The notes under the pieces: generated by a model
Told to the model about the DNA's origin: nothing
Database searches by the model: none
The model's input: only the letters and a program-made list of their open reading frames with translations
Part shown: piece after piece, positions 1 to 8,687 of the stretch
Position numbering within the stretch: position 1 is the first letter of the stretch
How the letters are laid out: each line of letters begins with the position of its first letter
NCBI RefSeq assembly: GCF_023702065.1
Contig: NZ_QFDM01000001.1
Span: 124,001 to 188,000, forward strand
Direction of reading: 5' to 3'
Length of the DNA stretch: 64,000 nt
Source: Methanoculleus oceani
GTDB lineage: Archaea; Halobacteriota; Methanomicrobia; Methanomicrobiales; Methanoculleaceae
Position numbers and translations under genes: made by a program

Positions 1-418
1 CGACACGGCGCTGGGGAGCGGTATCGACCGACTTCGGCACGTTGATACCGCCGTATTTCAGCCGGACGGTCTCCTCGCGGGGCCCGGTGTTCGCGACTGC
101 GTCCACCAGCACCTGAACCGGGTTCTTCTTGGTCTTCTTGTTGACGATCTCGAAGGCGTCCCGGACGATGCGGATGGCGAGTTCTTTCTTGCCGGTATTG
201 TTCTCGGTCTGCATCAGCTTGTTGATCAGGCGCTCGACGATCAGCATGTTGCTCTTGTTGAACTGCTGGCCGACGAGCTTGCCGCAGGAGTGCGGCACGA
301 TCATCGTGTGCAGGTTCACGTAACGGGCAAGGCTCGGGTCCTGGATCTCCACCTCGCTCATGTCCCAGCGGTTAAAGAGGAGCTGCTGGGCTCCCGTTCC
401 CGCCTCTGCTTCTACCAT
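1..418 (-). CDS. rps7: 30S ribosomal protein S7, C-terminus cut by the window edge
   Basis: Small-subunit protein that nucleates assembly of the 30S head. Minus-strand translation from the ATG at 416-418 begins [18 protein letters not shown] and contains the archaeal S7 core: [30 protein letters not shown] and the [13 protein letters not shown] stretch. About 139 residues are visible and the frame is open at base 1, so the last part is missing. It starts 5 nt after rps12 stops, the usual archaeal rps12-rps7 order. EF-2 would be expected further left, outside the window. Confidence 0.93.
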   Translation of the reverse strand, partial: MVEAEAGTGAQQLLFNRWDMSEVEIQDPSLARYVNLHTMIVPHSCGKLVGQQFNKSNMLIVERLINKLMQTENNTGKKELAIRIVRDAFEIVNKKTKKNPVQVLVDAVANTGPREETVRLKYGGINVPKSVDTAPQRRV

Positions 419-423
419 ACTAT

Positions 424-852
424 TTACCTCCGCGGCTTCTCCTTGCGGCCCGTGACCATTTCACGCAGGCTGACGTTGTTCACCTTGGTCACGACGAACC
501 GGACGCCGGGGATATCACCCATCGACCTGCCCAGTCTGCCGCCGATGCCCTCGATCTCGACCTCATCGTGTTCGTCGATGAAGTTGATGGCACCGTCGCC
601 GACGGCGAACGCCGTTACCTGACGACCGTTCTTGATCAGCTGTACGCGGACGCACTTCCTGATCGCAGAGTTCGGCTGCTTTGCCTCAACACCCACCTTC
701 TCGAGAACAATCCCGCGGCCCTGCGGTGCTCCCTCAAGGGGGTCGGATTTCACATCGAGCCCGAGCTGGCGCCGTGCGTAAACGGTGTCGTGCCACCGGT
801 TATTATTTGCGTCGCGCTTCAGTTTTCGGGCTGCAAATTTACCATTTCCCAT
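424..852 (-). CDS. rps12: 30S ribosomal protein S12
   Basis: Decoding-centre protein of the small subunit, 142 aa, the usual archaeal length. It begins [14 protein letters not shown] and carries the conserved [17 protein letters not shown] block at about residues 60-76 and a basic C-terminus ending RKEKPRR. It is the first gene of the visible minus-strand operon, with rps7 5 nt downstream. A TATA-like box lies about 80 nt upstream, so the operon probably has its own strong promoter. Confidence 0.96.
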   Translation of the reverse strand: MGNGKFAARKLKRDANNNRWHDTVYARRQLGLDVKSDPLEGAPQGRGIVLEKVGVEAKQPNSAIRKCVRVQLIKNGRQVTAFAVGDGAINFIDEHDEVEIEGIGGRLGRSMGDIPGVRFVVTKVNNVSLREMVTGRKEKPRR

Positions 853-925
853 CGAATACCCTCGTATCAGTTGAATTTGTGGATAGGAGCAACTCCTGGT
901 GTGCTATAAAGCAACGCGCGTTACG

Positions 926-938
926 GATTTATATATTG
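926..938 (-). promoter_or_regulatory. TATA box for the rps12-rps7 operon
   Basis: On the minus strand this reads AATATATAAATCC, a good archaeal TATA element. A start about 25 nt downstream would leave a leader of roughly 50 nt before the rps12 ATG at 852. That leader contains the short inverted repeat GGAG-caa-CTCC near 882-892. The promoter is inferred from sequence only. Confidence 0.55.
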
Positions 939-990
939 TGGAACCCGTCTGCGCGCCGATCTTCCGCCTTAATTATTTGATCGGGAGCTG

Positions 991-1005
991 ATATAATATT
1001 ATATC
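991..1005 (+). promoter_or_regulatory. TATA box for the queD-queE-queC operon
   Basis: ATATAATATTATATC is centred about 27 nt before the queD ATG at 1026. That spacing puts the transcription start at or next to the start codon, so the mRNA is probably leaderless. This supports ATG 1026 over the upstream TTG at 1023. Confidence 0.55.
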
Positions 1006-1025
1006 CTGGCGGGCAACCTTCATTG

Positions 1026-1439
1026 ATGATAACCCGGATATACAAAGAGGTTTTTTTCGAGGCTACCCATCGCCTGATCCACTATCAGGGGAAGTGTTTC
1101 CGGCTGCACGGTCACCAGTGGCGTGTAGAGACCTGGATCGAGGGTGAGGCCGATGAGCGCACCGGGATCGTCCTTGACTACAACTGCATCAAAGAGGTCG
1201 TCGGACGATTCGACCACCAGGTGATCTTAAACGAGGACGACCCCATGGCGGCATGCATCGAGGCGTTCCATCCGGTCGTCACCACCCCGGGCGACCCGAC
1301 GAGCGAGCTCCTTGCCGGCCTCGTCGCGGAGATGATCGATGCCGAAGCCGCACGGCAGGGACACGATGCCCGCGTGGCGAAGATCCGGGTCTGGGAGTCG
1401 ACGACCTGTTACGCAGAGCGCACCTATGATCGTCAGTGA
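1026..1439 (+). CDS. queD: 6-carboxytetrahydropterin synthase (QueD / PTPS family)
   Basis: Converts 7,8-dihydroneopterin triphosphate to 6-carboxy-5,6,7,8-tetrahydropterin, an early step toward preQ0 and archaeosine in tRNA. The protein is 137 aa. Zinc-binding histidines are visible in EATHRLIHYQGKCFRLHGHQW (ATHR, then LHGH), with the catalytic Cys of GKCFRLHGH just before them. The C-terminal VWESTTCYAERT matches the family's Glu-containing pterin-binding end. It overlaps queE by 14 nt. The neighbours settle the pathway: the queD-queE-queC order is intact. Confidence 0.93.
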   Translation: MITRIYKEVFFEATHRLIHYQGKCFRLHGHQWRVETWIEGEADERTGIVLDYNCIKEVVGRFDHQVILNEDDPMAACIEAFHPVVTTPGDPTSELLAGLVAEMIDAEAARQGHDARVAKIRVWESTTCYAERTYDRQ

Positions 1440-2034
1440 GATCTTCCGGAGCCTTCAGGGGGAGGGGAAGAACCAGGGGCGGCCCTGCACATTCGTCCGG
1501 CTCGCCGGGTGCAACCTCCGGTGCGCCTGGTGCGACACCTCCTACGCCAGGGAAGGCGGGACGGAGATGAGCGTCATAGAGGTCCTCGACCGGGTCTGGC
1601 TGCAGAACGGGAAGCAGATCTGCATCACCGGCGGGGAACCACTCCTGCAGCAGGAGGAGGTTCTCGAGCTCCTCAAGAAGTTCAGCCTTCATGGATATAC
1701 CGTCGAGATCGAGACGAACGGCACCCGCGACTTCCGGCGGATGCAGCCGTACGCCTCCATCTGCATGGACGTCAAGTGCCCCTCGTCGGGCGAGAAGAGC
1801 GATCTTTCGCTCCTCTCATTCATCACCCCCCGCGACTGCGTCAAGTTCGTGGTGGCGGACGAGGACGACCTCCTCTATGCACAGGCGGTGATGAGCCGGT
1901 GCGAGATCCGCGGCGAGGTCTTCATCTCGCCGGTGGAGGGGTCCGATTACCGCGCCATCGCAGACTACGTCGTGAAAGAGAACCTCCCGGCGAGGTTCCA
2001 GCTGCAACTCCACAAGATCCTGGGGGTAAAATGA
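1426..2034 (+). CDS. queE: 7-carboxy-7-deazaguanine synthase (QueE, radical SAM)
   Basis: Radical SAM enzyme that contracts 6-carboxytetrahydropterin to 7-carboxy-7-deazaguanine. The protein is 202 aa. The cluster-binding motif is near the N-terminus ([16 protein letters not shown], CxxxCxxC), followed by [10 protein letters not shown] start it at ATG 1426 ([14 protein letters not shown]) because QueE proteins begin at this EIFxSIQGEG segment; the frame stays open upstream but only through queD-overlapping sequence. It is coupled to queD by overlap and to queC by TGATG. Confidence 0.94.
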   Translation: MIVSEIFRSLQGEGKNQGRPCTFVRLAGCNLRCAWCDTSYAREGGTEMSVIEVLDRVWLQNGKQICITGGEPLLQQEEVLELLKKFSLHGYTVEIETNGTRDFRRMQPYASICMDVKCPSSGEKSDLSLLSFITPRDCVKFVVADEDDLLYAQAVMSRCEIRGEVFISPVEGSDYRAIADYVVKENLPARFQLQLHKILGVK

Positions 2035-2699
2035 TGAAAGCGGTCTGCCTTCTCTCGGGCGGCATGGACTCCACCACGCTCGCCTACGTCGCAAAGGATA
2101 TGGGTTACGAGATCGTCGCACTCCACTTCACCTACGGTCAGCGGACGGAGAAGAAGGAACGGTCATGTGCCCGAACCGTCGCCCGTATGCTCGATGCTAC
2201 GGAGTTCGTCGAGATCAGCCTCGAACACTTCAAGAAGATCGGGGCCTCGAGCCTGACGAATGAGAAGATCCCGGTCGAGGAGTATGCCGGCGAGGAGGAG
2301 GGGATACCGAGCACTTACGTTCCTTTCCGGAATGCGAACCTCCTCGCCATCGCGACCAGCCTCGCGGAGGCCCGGCGGGCGGAGGCGATCTTCATCGGCG
2401 TCCAGACCGGGGACTACCCCGGCTACCCCGACTGCCGGCCGGAGTTCATCGAGGCGTTCCAGCGGGCGGTCGACCTCGGCACGGCGGCAGACCCGCGGAT
2501 CACCCTGATGACGCCCTTCGTCCGGATGACGAAGGTGGATATTGTCAGAAAGGGGCTCGCGCTCGGCGTCCCCTACGAAGAAACCTGGTCCTGCTACCAG
2601 AACGACGACCGGGCCTGCGGGGTCTGCTCCTCCTGCCACTACAGGAGGGAGGCGTTCCGTGAGGCCGGGATAGAGGACCCGATCGAGTACGAGAGGTGA
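2034..2699 (+). CDS. queC: 7-cyano-7-deazaguanine synthase (QueC)
   Basis: ATP-dependent conversion of 7-carboxy-7-deazaguanine to preQ0. The protein is 221 aa. The PP-loop SGGMDSTT lies at residues 8-15, and the zinc site [15 protein letters not shown] is near the C-terminus. The middle [15 protein letters not shown] is diagnostic for QueC. Two ATG codons sit side by side (2031, 2034); 2034 is better spaced from the GGGGGT upstream. It completes the preQ0 route with the two preceding genes. Confidence 0.95.
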   Translation: MKAVCLLSGGMDSTTLAYVAKDMGYEIVALHFTYGQRTEKKERSCARTVARMLDATEFVEISLEHFKKIGASSLTNEKIPVEEYAGEEEGIPSTYVPFRNANLLAIATSLAEARRAEAIFIGVQTGDYPGYPDCRPEFIEAFQRAVDLGTAADPRITLMTPFVRMTKVDIVRKGLALGVPYEETWSCYQNDDRACGVCSSCHYRREAFREAGIEDPIEYER

Positions 2700-2702
2700 A
2701 TA

Positions 2703-3197
2703 ATGGAGATCTACAGCGGTGGAAGGCTTACCGTCGAGATGAAGGAGGTCACGCTCCCGAACGGAGAGAAGAAGGAGCGGGTGGTCATCCGCCCGGGCGG
2801 GGCGGTCGCGATCCTCCCCCTCGAGGGAGACGACTGCTACCTCATCCGGCAGTACCGGTTCGCCGTCGACGAATACATCTTCGAGGCGCCGGCAGGCACC
2901 ATCGACGAGGGCGAGAAGCCGCATGAGACCGCATACCGGGAACTGATCGAGGAGACCGGGATGAAGGCGGAGACGTTCGTTCCGAAAGGCTGGATCTACC
3001 CCTCTCCCGGCTACACCGACGAGCGGATCTGGCTCTACCGGGCAGAAGGGCTCTCTCCCTGCTCCGACTACGGGATGGACGACGACGAGGTGATCGAGGT
3101 CGTCCGTGTCCCGGCAAGAGACCTCGGGGCGATGATCGCGGACGGCAGGATCGTCGACGCAAAGACGATCTGCCTCATCTGCCGGTGCCTGCAGTGA
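2703..3197 (+). CDS. NUDIX hydrolase, ADP-ribose pyrophosphatase type
   Basis: A 164-aa hydrolase of nucleoside diphosphate-X compounds. The NUDIX box is complete: GTIDEGEKPHETAYRELIEETG at about residues 61-82 (GX5EX7REXXEEXG). The segments before and after (YRFAVDEYIFEAPAG, and WIYPSPGYTDERIWLY) are typical of the ADP-ribose pyrophosphatase branch. It starts 3 nt after queC, so it is probably co-transcribed. Substrate specificity is inferred from the subfamily. Confidence 0.88.
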   Translation: MEIYSGGRLTVEMKEVTLPNGEKKERVVIRPGGAVAILPLEGDDCYLIRQYRFAVDEYIFEAPAGTIDEGEKPHETAYRELIEETGMKAETFVPKGWIYPSPGYTDERIWLYRAEGLSPCSDYGMDDDEVIEVVRVPARDLGAMIADGRIVDAKTICLICRCLQ

Positions 3198-3285
3198 GGG
3201 GGCGGATGTGCGCAGATTTATGCCCTCTCCGGGGAAACATATGGTAGCTTCGACAAACAACATTCAGCTGGCCTGGTGAACTCCT

Positions 3286-4557
3286 ATGGAAGAGACGCAA
3301 GAGATGGATACCCCGCGAAAGCGCTATGAATTTAAAAAGATGCTTGAGAGGCTTGCGGAGAAGGAGGGGAGCGGCACCGAGCTGATCACACTGTATATAC
3401 CCCCGGATAAGCAGATATACGACGTGACCGCCCAGCTCCGCGACGAGTTCGGACAGTGCGCCAACATCAAGAGCAAACAGACCCGGACAAACGTCCAGAG
3501 TGCCATATCCTCCATCCTCTCCCGCCTGAAATACTATAAGCGCCCGCCGGAGAACGGCATGGCGGTCTTCTGCGGCACGATCAACATCGGCGGCGACCGC
3601 ACCGACCTGGACTGCGAGATCATCGAGCCGCCCGAACCGCTCAACACCTATATGTACCGGTGCAGCTCCTCGTTCGAACTCGAGCCGTTGCAGCAGATGC
3701 TCGGGGAGAAGGAGATCTACGGCCTGATCGTCCTCGACCGGCGGGAAGCCTACATAGGCTTTCTGCGGGGCAACCGTATCGAGCCGATCCACGGCATCAC
3801 CTCGACGGTCCCCGGCAAGCAGCGCAAGGGCGGCCAATCGAGCGCACGTTTCCAGCGGCTGCGGCTGATCGCTATCAACGAGTTCTACAAGAAGATCGGT
3901 GATCATGCAAGCGAGATCTTCCTCGCCGAGAAGGACTTCTTCGAGCGGTTCAAAGGCGTGCTGATCGGCGGTCCGACGCCGACCAAGGAGGAGTTCGAGG
4001 CGGGGGGTTACCTCCATCACGAACTGCAGAAGCGGATCATCGGACTCTTCGATGTCTGCTACACGAACGAGTCCGGGCTTGCCGAACTCGTCGAGAGTGC
4101 GTCGGATGCCTTGAAGGGCCTTGATGTCATCAAGGAGAAGAACGTGATGAACCGGTTCCTCCAGGAACTGGTCAAAGACGACGGGCCGGCCGCTTACGGC
4201 GAGGAGAGCGTCCGGAAGAACCTGGAGCTCGGGGCCGTCGATACCCTCCTCCTCTCGGACAAACTCCGGAGAGCCCGGCTGAAACTTGCCTGCTCAAACA
4301 GCGACTACACCGAGGAGCGGACGGTCAGTATCGAACCGGGAAAACATATCAAGGATCTCGACTTCGGCACCTGCCCGAACGACGGCGGGTCGTTCTACGT
4401 GGCGGAAGAGACCGATATCATCGAAGAACTGACCACGCTCGCGGATCAGAGCAGCGCGTCGGTCAGGATCATCTCGGACGACTTCGAAGAAGGCTCGATG
4501 CTTTATAATGCGTTCGGCGGGATCGCAGCGATTCTGCGTTACAGGACCGGATATTGA
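3286..4557 (+). CDS. prf1: Peptide chain release factor aRF1
   Basis: Recognises all three stop codons and triggers peptide release. The 423-aa length is normal. The NIKS codon-recognition motif is in ANIKSKQTRTNVQ at about residue 65, and the GGQ catalytic motif is in GKQRKGGQSSARFQ at about residue 185. The C-terminal domain, which would contact ABCE1/aEF1A, is complete. Its stop overlaps the first base of argS (TGATG), starting an information-processing operon aRF1-argS-taw1-sepS. Confidence 0.96.
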   Translation: MEETQEMDTPRKRYEFKKMLERLAEKEGSGTELITLYIPPDKQIYDVTAQLRDEFGQCANIKSKQTRTNVQSAISSILSRLKYYKRPPENGMAVFCGTINIGGDRTDLDCEIIEPPEPLNTYMYRCSSSFELEPLQQMLGEKEIYGLIVLDRREAYIGFLRGNRIEPIHGITSTVPGKQRKGGQSSARFQRLRLIAINEFYKKIGDHASEIFLAEKDFFERFKGVLIGGPTPTKEEFEAGGYLHHELQKRIIGLFDVCYTNESGLAELVESASDALKGLDVIKEKNVMNRFLQELVKDDGPAAYGEESVRKNLELGAVDTLLLSDKLRRARLKLACSNSDYTEERTVSIEPGKHIKDLDFGTCPNDGGSFYVAEETDIIEELTTLADQSSASVRIISDDFEEGSMLYNAFGGIAAILRYRTGY

Positions 4558-6221
4558 TGTTTCAGGAGAAGTACCACCAGATCGAGTGCATGCTCCGGGC
4601 ATGCACCGGTGAAGAGGATGTCCTCCTCACAACGGGGGGAGATCACGCCGATCTCGCCTCGACCGTAGCGTTTAAACTTGCAAAGAGGGAGAAGCGGGCC
4701 CCCCAGATGATCGCCGCCGATATCGCTGGCAAGCTCTCGGTAAATCCCGAACTCGGGGATATCCAGGTCGAGGCGACCGGGCCTTACATCAACTTCCGGT
4801 TCGGGCCGACGCTTCTCTCCGAGGCCGTCAGGGAAGCCGTTCGCTCCGGCTACGGGAGCCTCTCCCGCCGCTCCGGGCGGGTGGTGCTCGAGCACACCAG
4901 CGCGAACCCGAACGGCCCCCTCCATGTCGGCCACATCAGGAACACCGTCATCGGGGACACCCTTGCCCGGGCATTCCGGAAGGCCGGCTATCCGCTCGAG
5001 GTCCAGTATTACTTAAACGACATGGGCCGCCAGATCGCCATCGTCTCCTGGGGGTTCGACCACCTCGGTCTCGCCCGCGAGGAGGGCGAGAAGGAGGACC
5101 ACTACGTCGCCCGGGTCTACATCGCGGCGAACCGGGAGATCGAGAAGAACCCGGAGATCGTAAACGAGATCGACCGCCTCATGCAGAAGGTGGAGCGCGG
5201 CGACGCGGAGACCGTCGCAAAGTTCAGGAAGGCCGTCTCCCTCTGTGCGGAGGGGATCAAGGCTACCCTTGCCGCCCTGAACGCTCATCATGACCGATTC
5301 GTCTGGGAGAGCGACTTTGTCCGGATCGGCGACGTGGACCGGATCATCGAACGGATCCGGCGCCTGCCGCAGGCCCACGAGGACGAGACGCTCTGGGTCG
5401 ACCTCACCGAGCAGGGTTTCGAGAAGAAGTACATCCTCCGGCGGAGCGACGGCACCTCGGTCTACAGCACCCGGGACCTTGCCTACCACACCTGGAAGGG
5501 GCGCAACTACGACCGGATGATCGACGTCCTCGGGGCTGACCACAAACTGATCGGCGCTCAGCTCCGTGCCACCCTCGAACTCCTCGGCGAACAGCCGCCC
5601 GAGATCGTCTTCTTCGAGTTCGTCTCCCTCCCCGAGGGCTCCATGAGCACCCGGGCGGGCAAGTTCGTTTCAGCGGACGCGCTGGTGGAGGAGGTGGCCG
5701 CGAAGGCATTCGATGAGGTGACCGCCCGCCGGCCGGAACTCCCCGAGGGGGAGCGACGCTCAATCGCAGGGTCGGTCGCCATCGCCGCCATCCGCTACGA
5801 CATCGTGAAGGTCTCCCCCGAGAAGAGCACGGTCTTCAACTGGAAGGAGGCACTGGACTTCGAGCGGCAGAGCGGCCCCTACATCCAGTACGCCCACGCC
5901 CGCGCCTGCAGCATCCTCGAGAAGGCCGGGGAGTTCGAGCAAGCGTATAACTACGAGACCGAACACGAGGTCGCGCTCGCCCGGCACCTCGCGAGGTTCC
6001 CCGCCGTCGTCGAGCAGACCATAGAGGAACTCCGTCCTCACCTGCTCGCCTCCTACGCCCGCGAGCTTGCCGACCTCTTCAACGCCTTCTACCACTACGA
6101 CCCGGTCCTGAAGAGCGAGGGCGAGACCCGGAACAGCCGCCTTACGCTCGTCGACGCGGTCAGGAACACCTTGCAGGAGTCCCTTACGACTCTCGGGATC
6201 GATGCACTCAGAAGCATGTAA
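4557..6221 (+). CDS. argS: Arginyl-tRNA synthetase
   Basis: Class I synthetase charging tRNA-Arg, 554 aa. The HIGH-type motif is HTSANPNGPLHVGHIRN at about residues 117-133. The second signature is the ArgRS variant SMSTRAGKFVSADAL, where KMSKS is not conserved. The DALR anticodon-binding domain fills the last about 110 residues and ends [10 protein letters not shown]. The ATG at 4557 is preferred over the preceding TTG because it gives the TGATG overlap with aRF1. It overlaps taw1 by 20 nt. Confidence 0.96.
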   Translation: MFQEKYHQIECMLRACTGEEDVLLTTGGDHADLASTVAFKLAKREKRAPQMIAADIAGKLSVNPELGDIQVEATGPYINFRFGPTLLSEAVREAVRSGYGSLSRRSGRVVLEHTSANPNGPLHVGHIRNTVIGDTLARAFRKAGYPLEVQYYLNDMGRQIAIVSWGFDHLGLAREEGEKEDHYVARVYIAANREIEKNPEIVNEIDRLMQKVERGDAETVAKFRKAVSLCAEGIKATLAALNAHHDRFVWESDFVRIGDVDRIIERIRRLPQAHEDETLWVDLTEQGFEKKYILRRSDGTSVYSTRDLAYHTWKGRNYDRMIDVLGADHKLIGAQLRATLELLGEQPPEIVFFEFVSLPEGSMSTRAGKFVSADALVEEVAAKAFDEVTARRPELPEGERRSIAGSVAIAAIRYDIVKVSPEKSTVFNWKEALDFERQSGPYIQYAHARACSILEKAGEFEQAYNYETEHEVALARHLARFPAVVEQTIEELRPHLLASYARELADLFNAFYHYDPVLKSEGETRNSRLTLVDAVRNTLQESLTTLGIDALRSM

Positions 6222-7095
6222 GGCCCTCAAAAAGCAGGGCTACCAGTTCATCACCCCGAACACTTCGGCGGCTGTCAAGCCCTGCATGTGGAACAAGCGG
6301 GCGCTTAAGGGCGGGGAGATGTGCTACAAGGCGCAGTTCTACGGCATCGAAAGCCACCGTTGCGTCCAGATGACCCCGACTCTCAAATGCAACCAGCAAT
6401 GCCTCTTCTGCTGGCGGTCGTTCGAGCACGAGGTGACGGAAGAGGAGGAGTGTCCGCCGGATGTTATCGTCGCAAACCTCCGGCGCGTCCAGAAGAAGGC
6501 GCTCTCCGGCTACAAGGTCTCGCCCTACGTCACGCCGGAACGGTTCGCGGAGGCCCTCGACCCCACGATGGTCGCGATATCGCTCTCGGGGGAGCCGACC
6601 TGCTACTCGCGCCTCCCGGAACTGATCGACGGACTCAATGCCGATGGGTACACGACGTTCCTTGTCTCGAACGGGACCCGACCGGACGTCCTCGCGAGGT
6701 GCCGGCCATACCAGACCTACGTCTCCCTGGACGCTCCCGACCGGGGGACCTATCTCTCTCTCTGCCGGCCGAGGGAAGACTACTGGGACCGGGTGCAGGA
6801 GAGCCTTGCCGGGCTTGCCGGCCGCCGGTCGGCCATCCGCACCACCGTGGTGCGCGGCTACAACGACTTCTCCCCGGAGGGGTATGCAGCGATCTACCAG
6901 GACTCCGGCGCCCGGTTCGTGGAGGTAAAGGGTTATATGTATCTGGGGTACAGTAGGAATCGACTGCAGAGGGACCAGATGCCCGAACACTGCGAAGTAC
7001 GGGCGTTCGCGGAGAATATAGCGGAACACTGCGACTATTGCATCATGGACGAGAGCCCGGTGAGCCGGGTCGTCTGTCTGGAGCGAGACGTATGA
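6202..7095 (+). CDS. taw1: 4-demethylwyosine synthase (TYW1/Taw1, radical SAM)
   Basis: Uses pyruvate to build the tricyclic base imG-14 on m1G37 of tRNA-Phe. The protein is 297 aa. Two iron-sulphur binding sets are visible. One is an N-terminal Cys set with 12-residue spacings (C in KPCMWN, C in EMCYKA, C in HRCVQM). The other is the radical SAM CxxxCxxC in CNQQCLFCW. It lacks the flavodoxin domain of eukaryotic TYW1, as is normal in archaea. It overlaps argS by 20 nt and sepS by 4 nt (ATGA), so the three are co-translated. Confidence 0.95.
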   Translation: MHSEACKALKKQGYQFITPNTSAAVKPCMWNKRALKGGEMCYKAQFYGIESHRCVQMTPTLKCNQQCLFCWRSFEHEVTEEEECPPDVIVANLRRVQKKALSGYKVSPYVTPERFAEALDPTMVAISLSGEPTCYSRLPELIDGLNADGYTTFLVSNGTRPDVLARCRPYQTYVSLDAPDRGTYLSLCRPREDYWDRVQESLAGLAGRRSAIRTTVVRGYNDFSPEGYAAIYQDSGARFVEVKGYMYLGYSRNRLQRDQMPEHCEVRAFAENIAEHCDYCIMDESPVSRVVCLERDV

Positions 7096-8687
7096 GATTC
7101 GATGTGGAAGAGTTCAAAAAGAGAGCGAGAGAGGACTTCGAGCACGCGTGGCACGAAGGGCCGTCGGTACTGACCCCGCCGGGGGTCTCGGGCCGGTACC
7201 CCCGGTTGAAGTACACCCGGGCTGCGGCGCACCCGATCTTCGAGATCATGCAGCGGCTCCGCGAGACCTACCTTTCGATGGGGTTTGACGAGGCGATGAA
7301 CCCCCTGATCGTCGAAGAATCGGACATCTACCGGCAGTTCGGGCCCGAAGCAATGGCCGTCCTCGACCGGGTCTTCTACCTCGGCGGGCTGCCCCGCCCG
7401 AACGTCGGGATAGCGAGAAAGCAGATCGAGGAGATCGAGGCCATTCTCGGCCGTGCCCTCCCGTCCGGGGCCGAGGAGAAACTCCGCGAGACCCTCCATG
7501 GCTACAAGAAGGGAACGGTCGACGGCGATGAACTGACGCATGAACTCGCGGCCGTCCTCGAGGCCGACGACGCCGCCGTGGTGCATATCCTGGATGCGGT
7601 CTTCCCCGAGTTTAAGGCGCTCGCCCCCGAGTCGTCGCGCAACACCCTCCGGAGCCACATGACGAGCGGCTGGTTCCTGACGCTCTCCTCCCTCTGGGAG
7701 AAGCGTCACCTCCCGCTCCGGCTCTTCTCGATCGACCGGTGCTTCCGGCGTGAGCAGGAGGAGGGCCCCACCCGCCTGATGACCTACCACTCCGCCTCCT
7801 GCATCGTCGCGGGAGAGGACGTCACCCTCGAGGAGGGAAAAGCCATCAGCGAGGCACTCCTCTCGGCGTTCGGCTTTACGGAGTTCCGGTTTCAGCCCGA
7901 CGAGAAGCGGTCGAAGTACTACATGCCCGAGACCCAGACGGAGGTCTACGCCCGGCACCCGGTCCTCGGCTGGGTCGAGGTCGCCACCTTCGGCATCTAC
8001 TCGCCATCGGCGCTCGCGGAGTACGGGATCGGCGTGCCGGTGATGAACCTCGGCCTCGGGGTGGAGCGGCTCGCGATGATCGCCTACCAGTCAAACGACG
8101 TCCGCCAGCTCACCTACCCGCAGTTCTTCCCGCATGACCTCTCCGACCGCGAGATCGCCGGCGCCGTCCACCTCCGCGAAGAGCCGGCGTCTGCGACCGG
8201 GAAACGGATGGCGGAGGCAATCCGCGCTACGGCCGCCGAGCACGCGACCGCGCCGGGGCCCTGTGCGTTTGTCGCGTGGAAAGGCGAGATTGCCGGAAGG
8301 GAGGTGGAAGTCATCGTCGAGGAACCCGAATCCAACACGAAACTCTGCGGGCCGGCCTGTTTCAACGAGGTCTTCGTCCACAACGGTTCGGTGCTCGGGG
8401 TGCCGGATACCGAGAAGTGGGCGTCCGTCCGGCAGGAGGGAGCCTCCACCGGAATCACCTACCTCGACGCGGTATCGAGCCTCGCCGCCGCACGGATCGA
8501 GGAGGCGGCACGGTGCGGGGAGGAGGCCCACGTCCAGGTGAAGATGTCGAAGCTCCCTTCCGACGTCAACCTCAGGATCGAGGAGTACGCGATGCGGTTT
8601 GTCACCGACCACAACAAGAAGGTGGACCTCCGGGGGCCGGTCTTCCTGACGGTCAGGTCCGTCATCCCGGAGCCGCCGACTCGATAA
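7092..8687 (+). CDS. sepS: O-phosphoseryl-tRNA(Cys) synthetase (SepRS)
   Basis: Charges tRNA-Cys with phosphoserine; SepCysS then converts it to cysteine. The protein is 531 aa, close to the family length. Class II motifs are visible: motif 2 [18 protein letters not shown] with SHMTSGWF before it, and motif 3 GLGVERLAM at about residue 320. The C-terminal anticodon-binding part follows. The ATG at 7092 overlaps the taw1 stop. Its presence implies tRNA-dependent cysteine synthesis, a methanogen hallmark. Whether a canonical CysRS also exists cannot be seen here. Confidence 0.94.
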   Translation: MRFDVEEFKKRAREDFEHAWHEGPSVLTPPGVSGRYPRLKYTRAAAHPIFEIMQRLRETYLSMGFDEAMNPLIVEESDIYRQFGPEAMAVLDRVFYLGGLPRPNVGIARKQIEEIEAILGRALPSGAEEKLRETLHGYKKGTVDGDELTHELAAVLEADDAAVVHILDAVFPEFKALAPESSRNTLRSHMTSGWFLTLSSLWEKRHLPLRLFSIDRCFRREQEEGPTRLMTYHSASCIVAGEDVTLEEGKAISEALLSAFGFTEFRFQPDEKRSKYYMPETQTEVYARHPVLGWVEVATFGIYSPSALAEYGIGVPVMNLGLGVERLAMIAYQSNDVRQLTYPQFFPHDLSDREIAGAVHLREEPASATGKRMAEAIRATAAEHATAPGPCAFVAWKGEIAGREVEVIVEEPESNTKLCGPACFNEVFVHNGSVLGVPDTEKWASVRQEGASTGITYLDAVSSLAAARIEEAARCGEEAHVQVKMSKLPSDVNLRIEEYAMRFVTDHNKKVDLRGPVFLTVRSVIPEPPTR

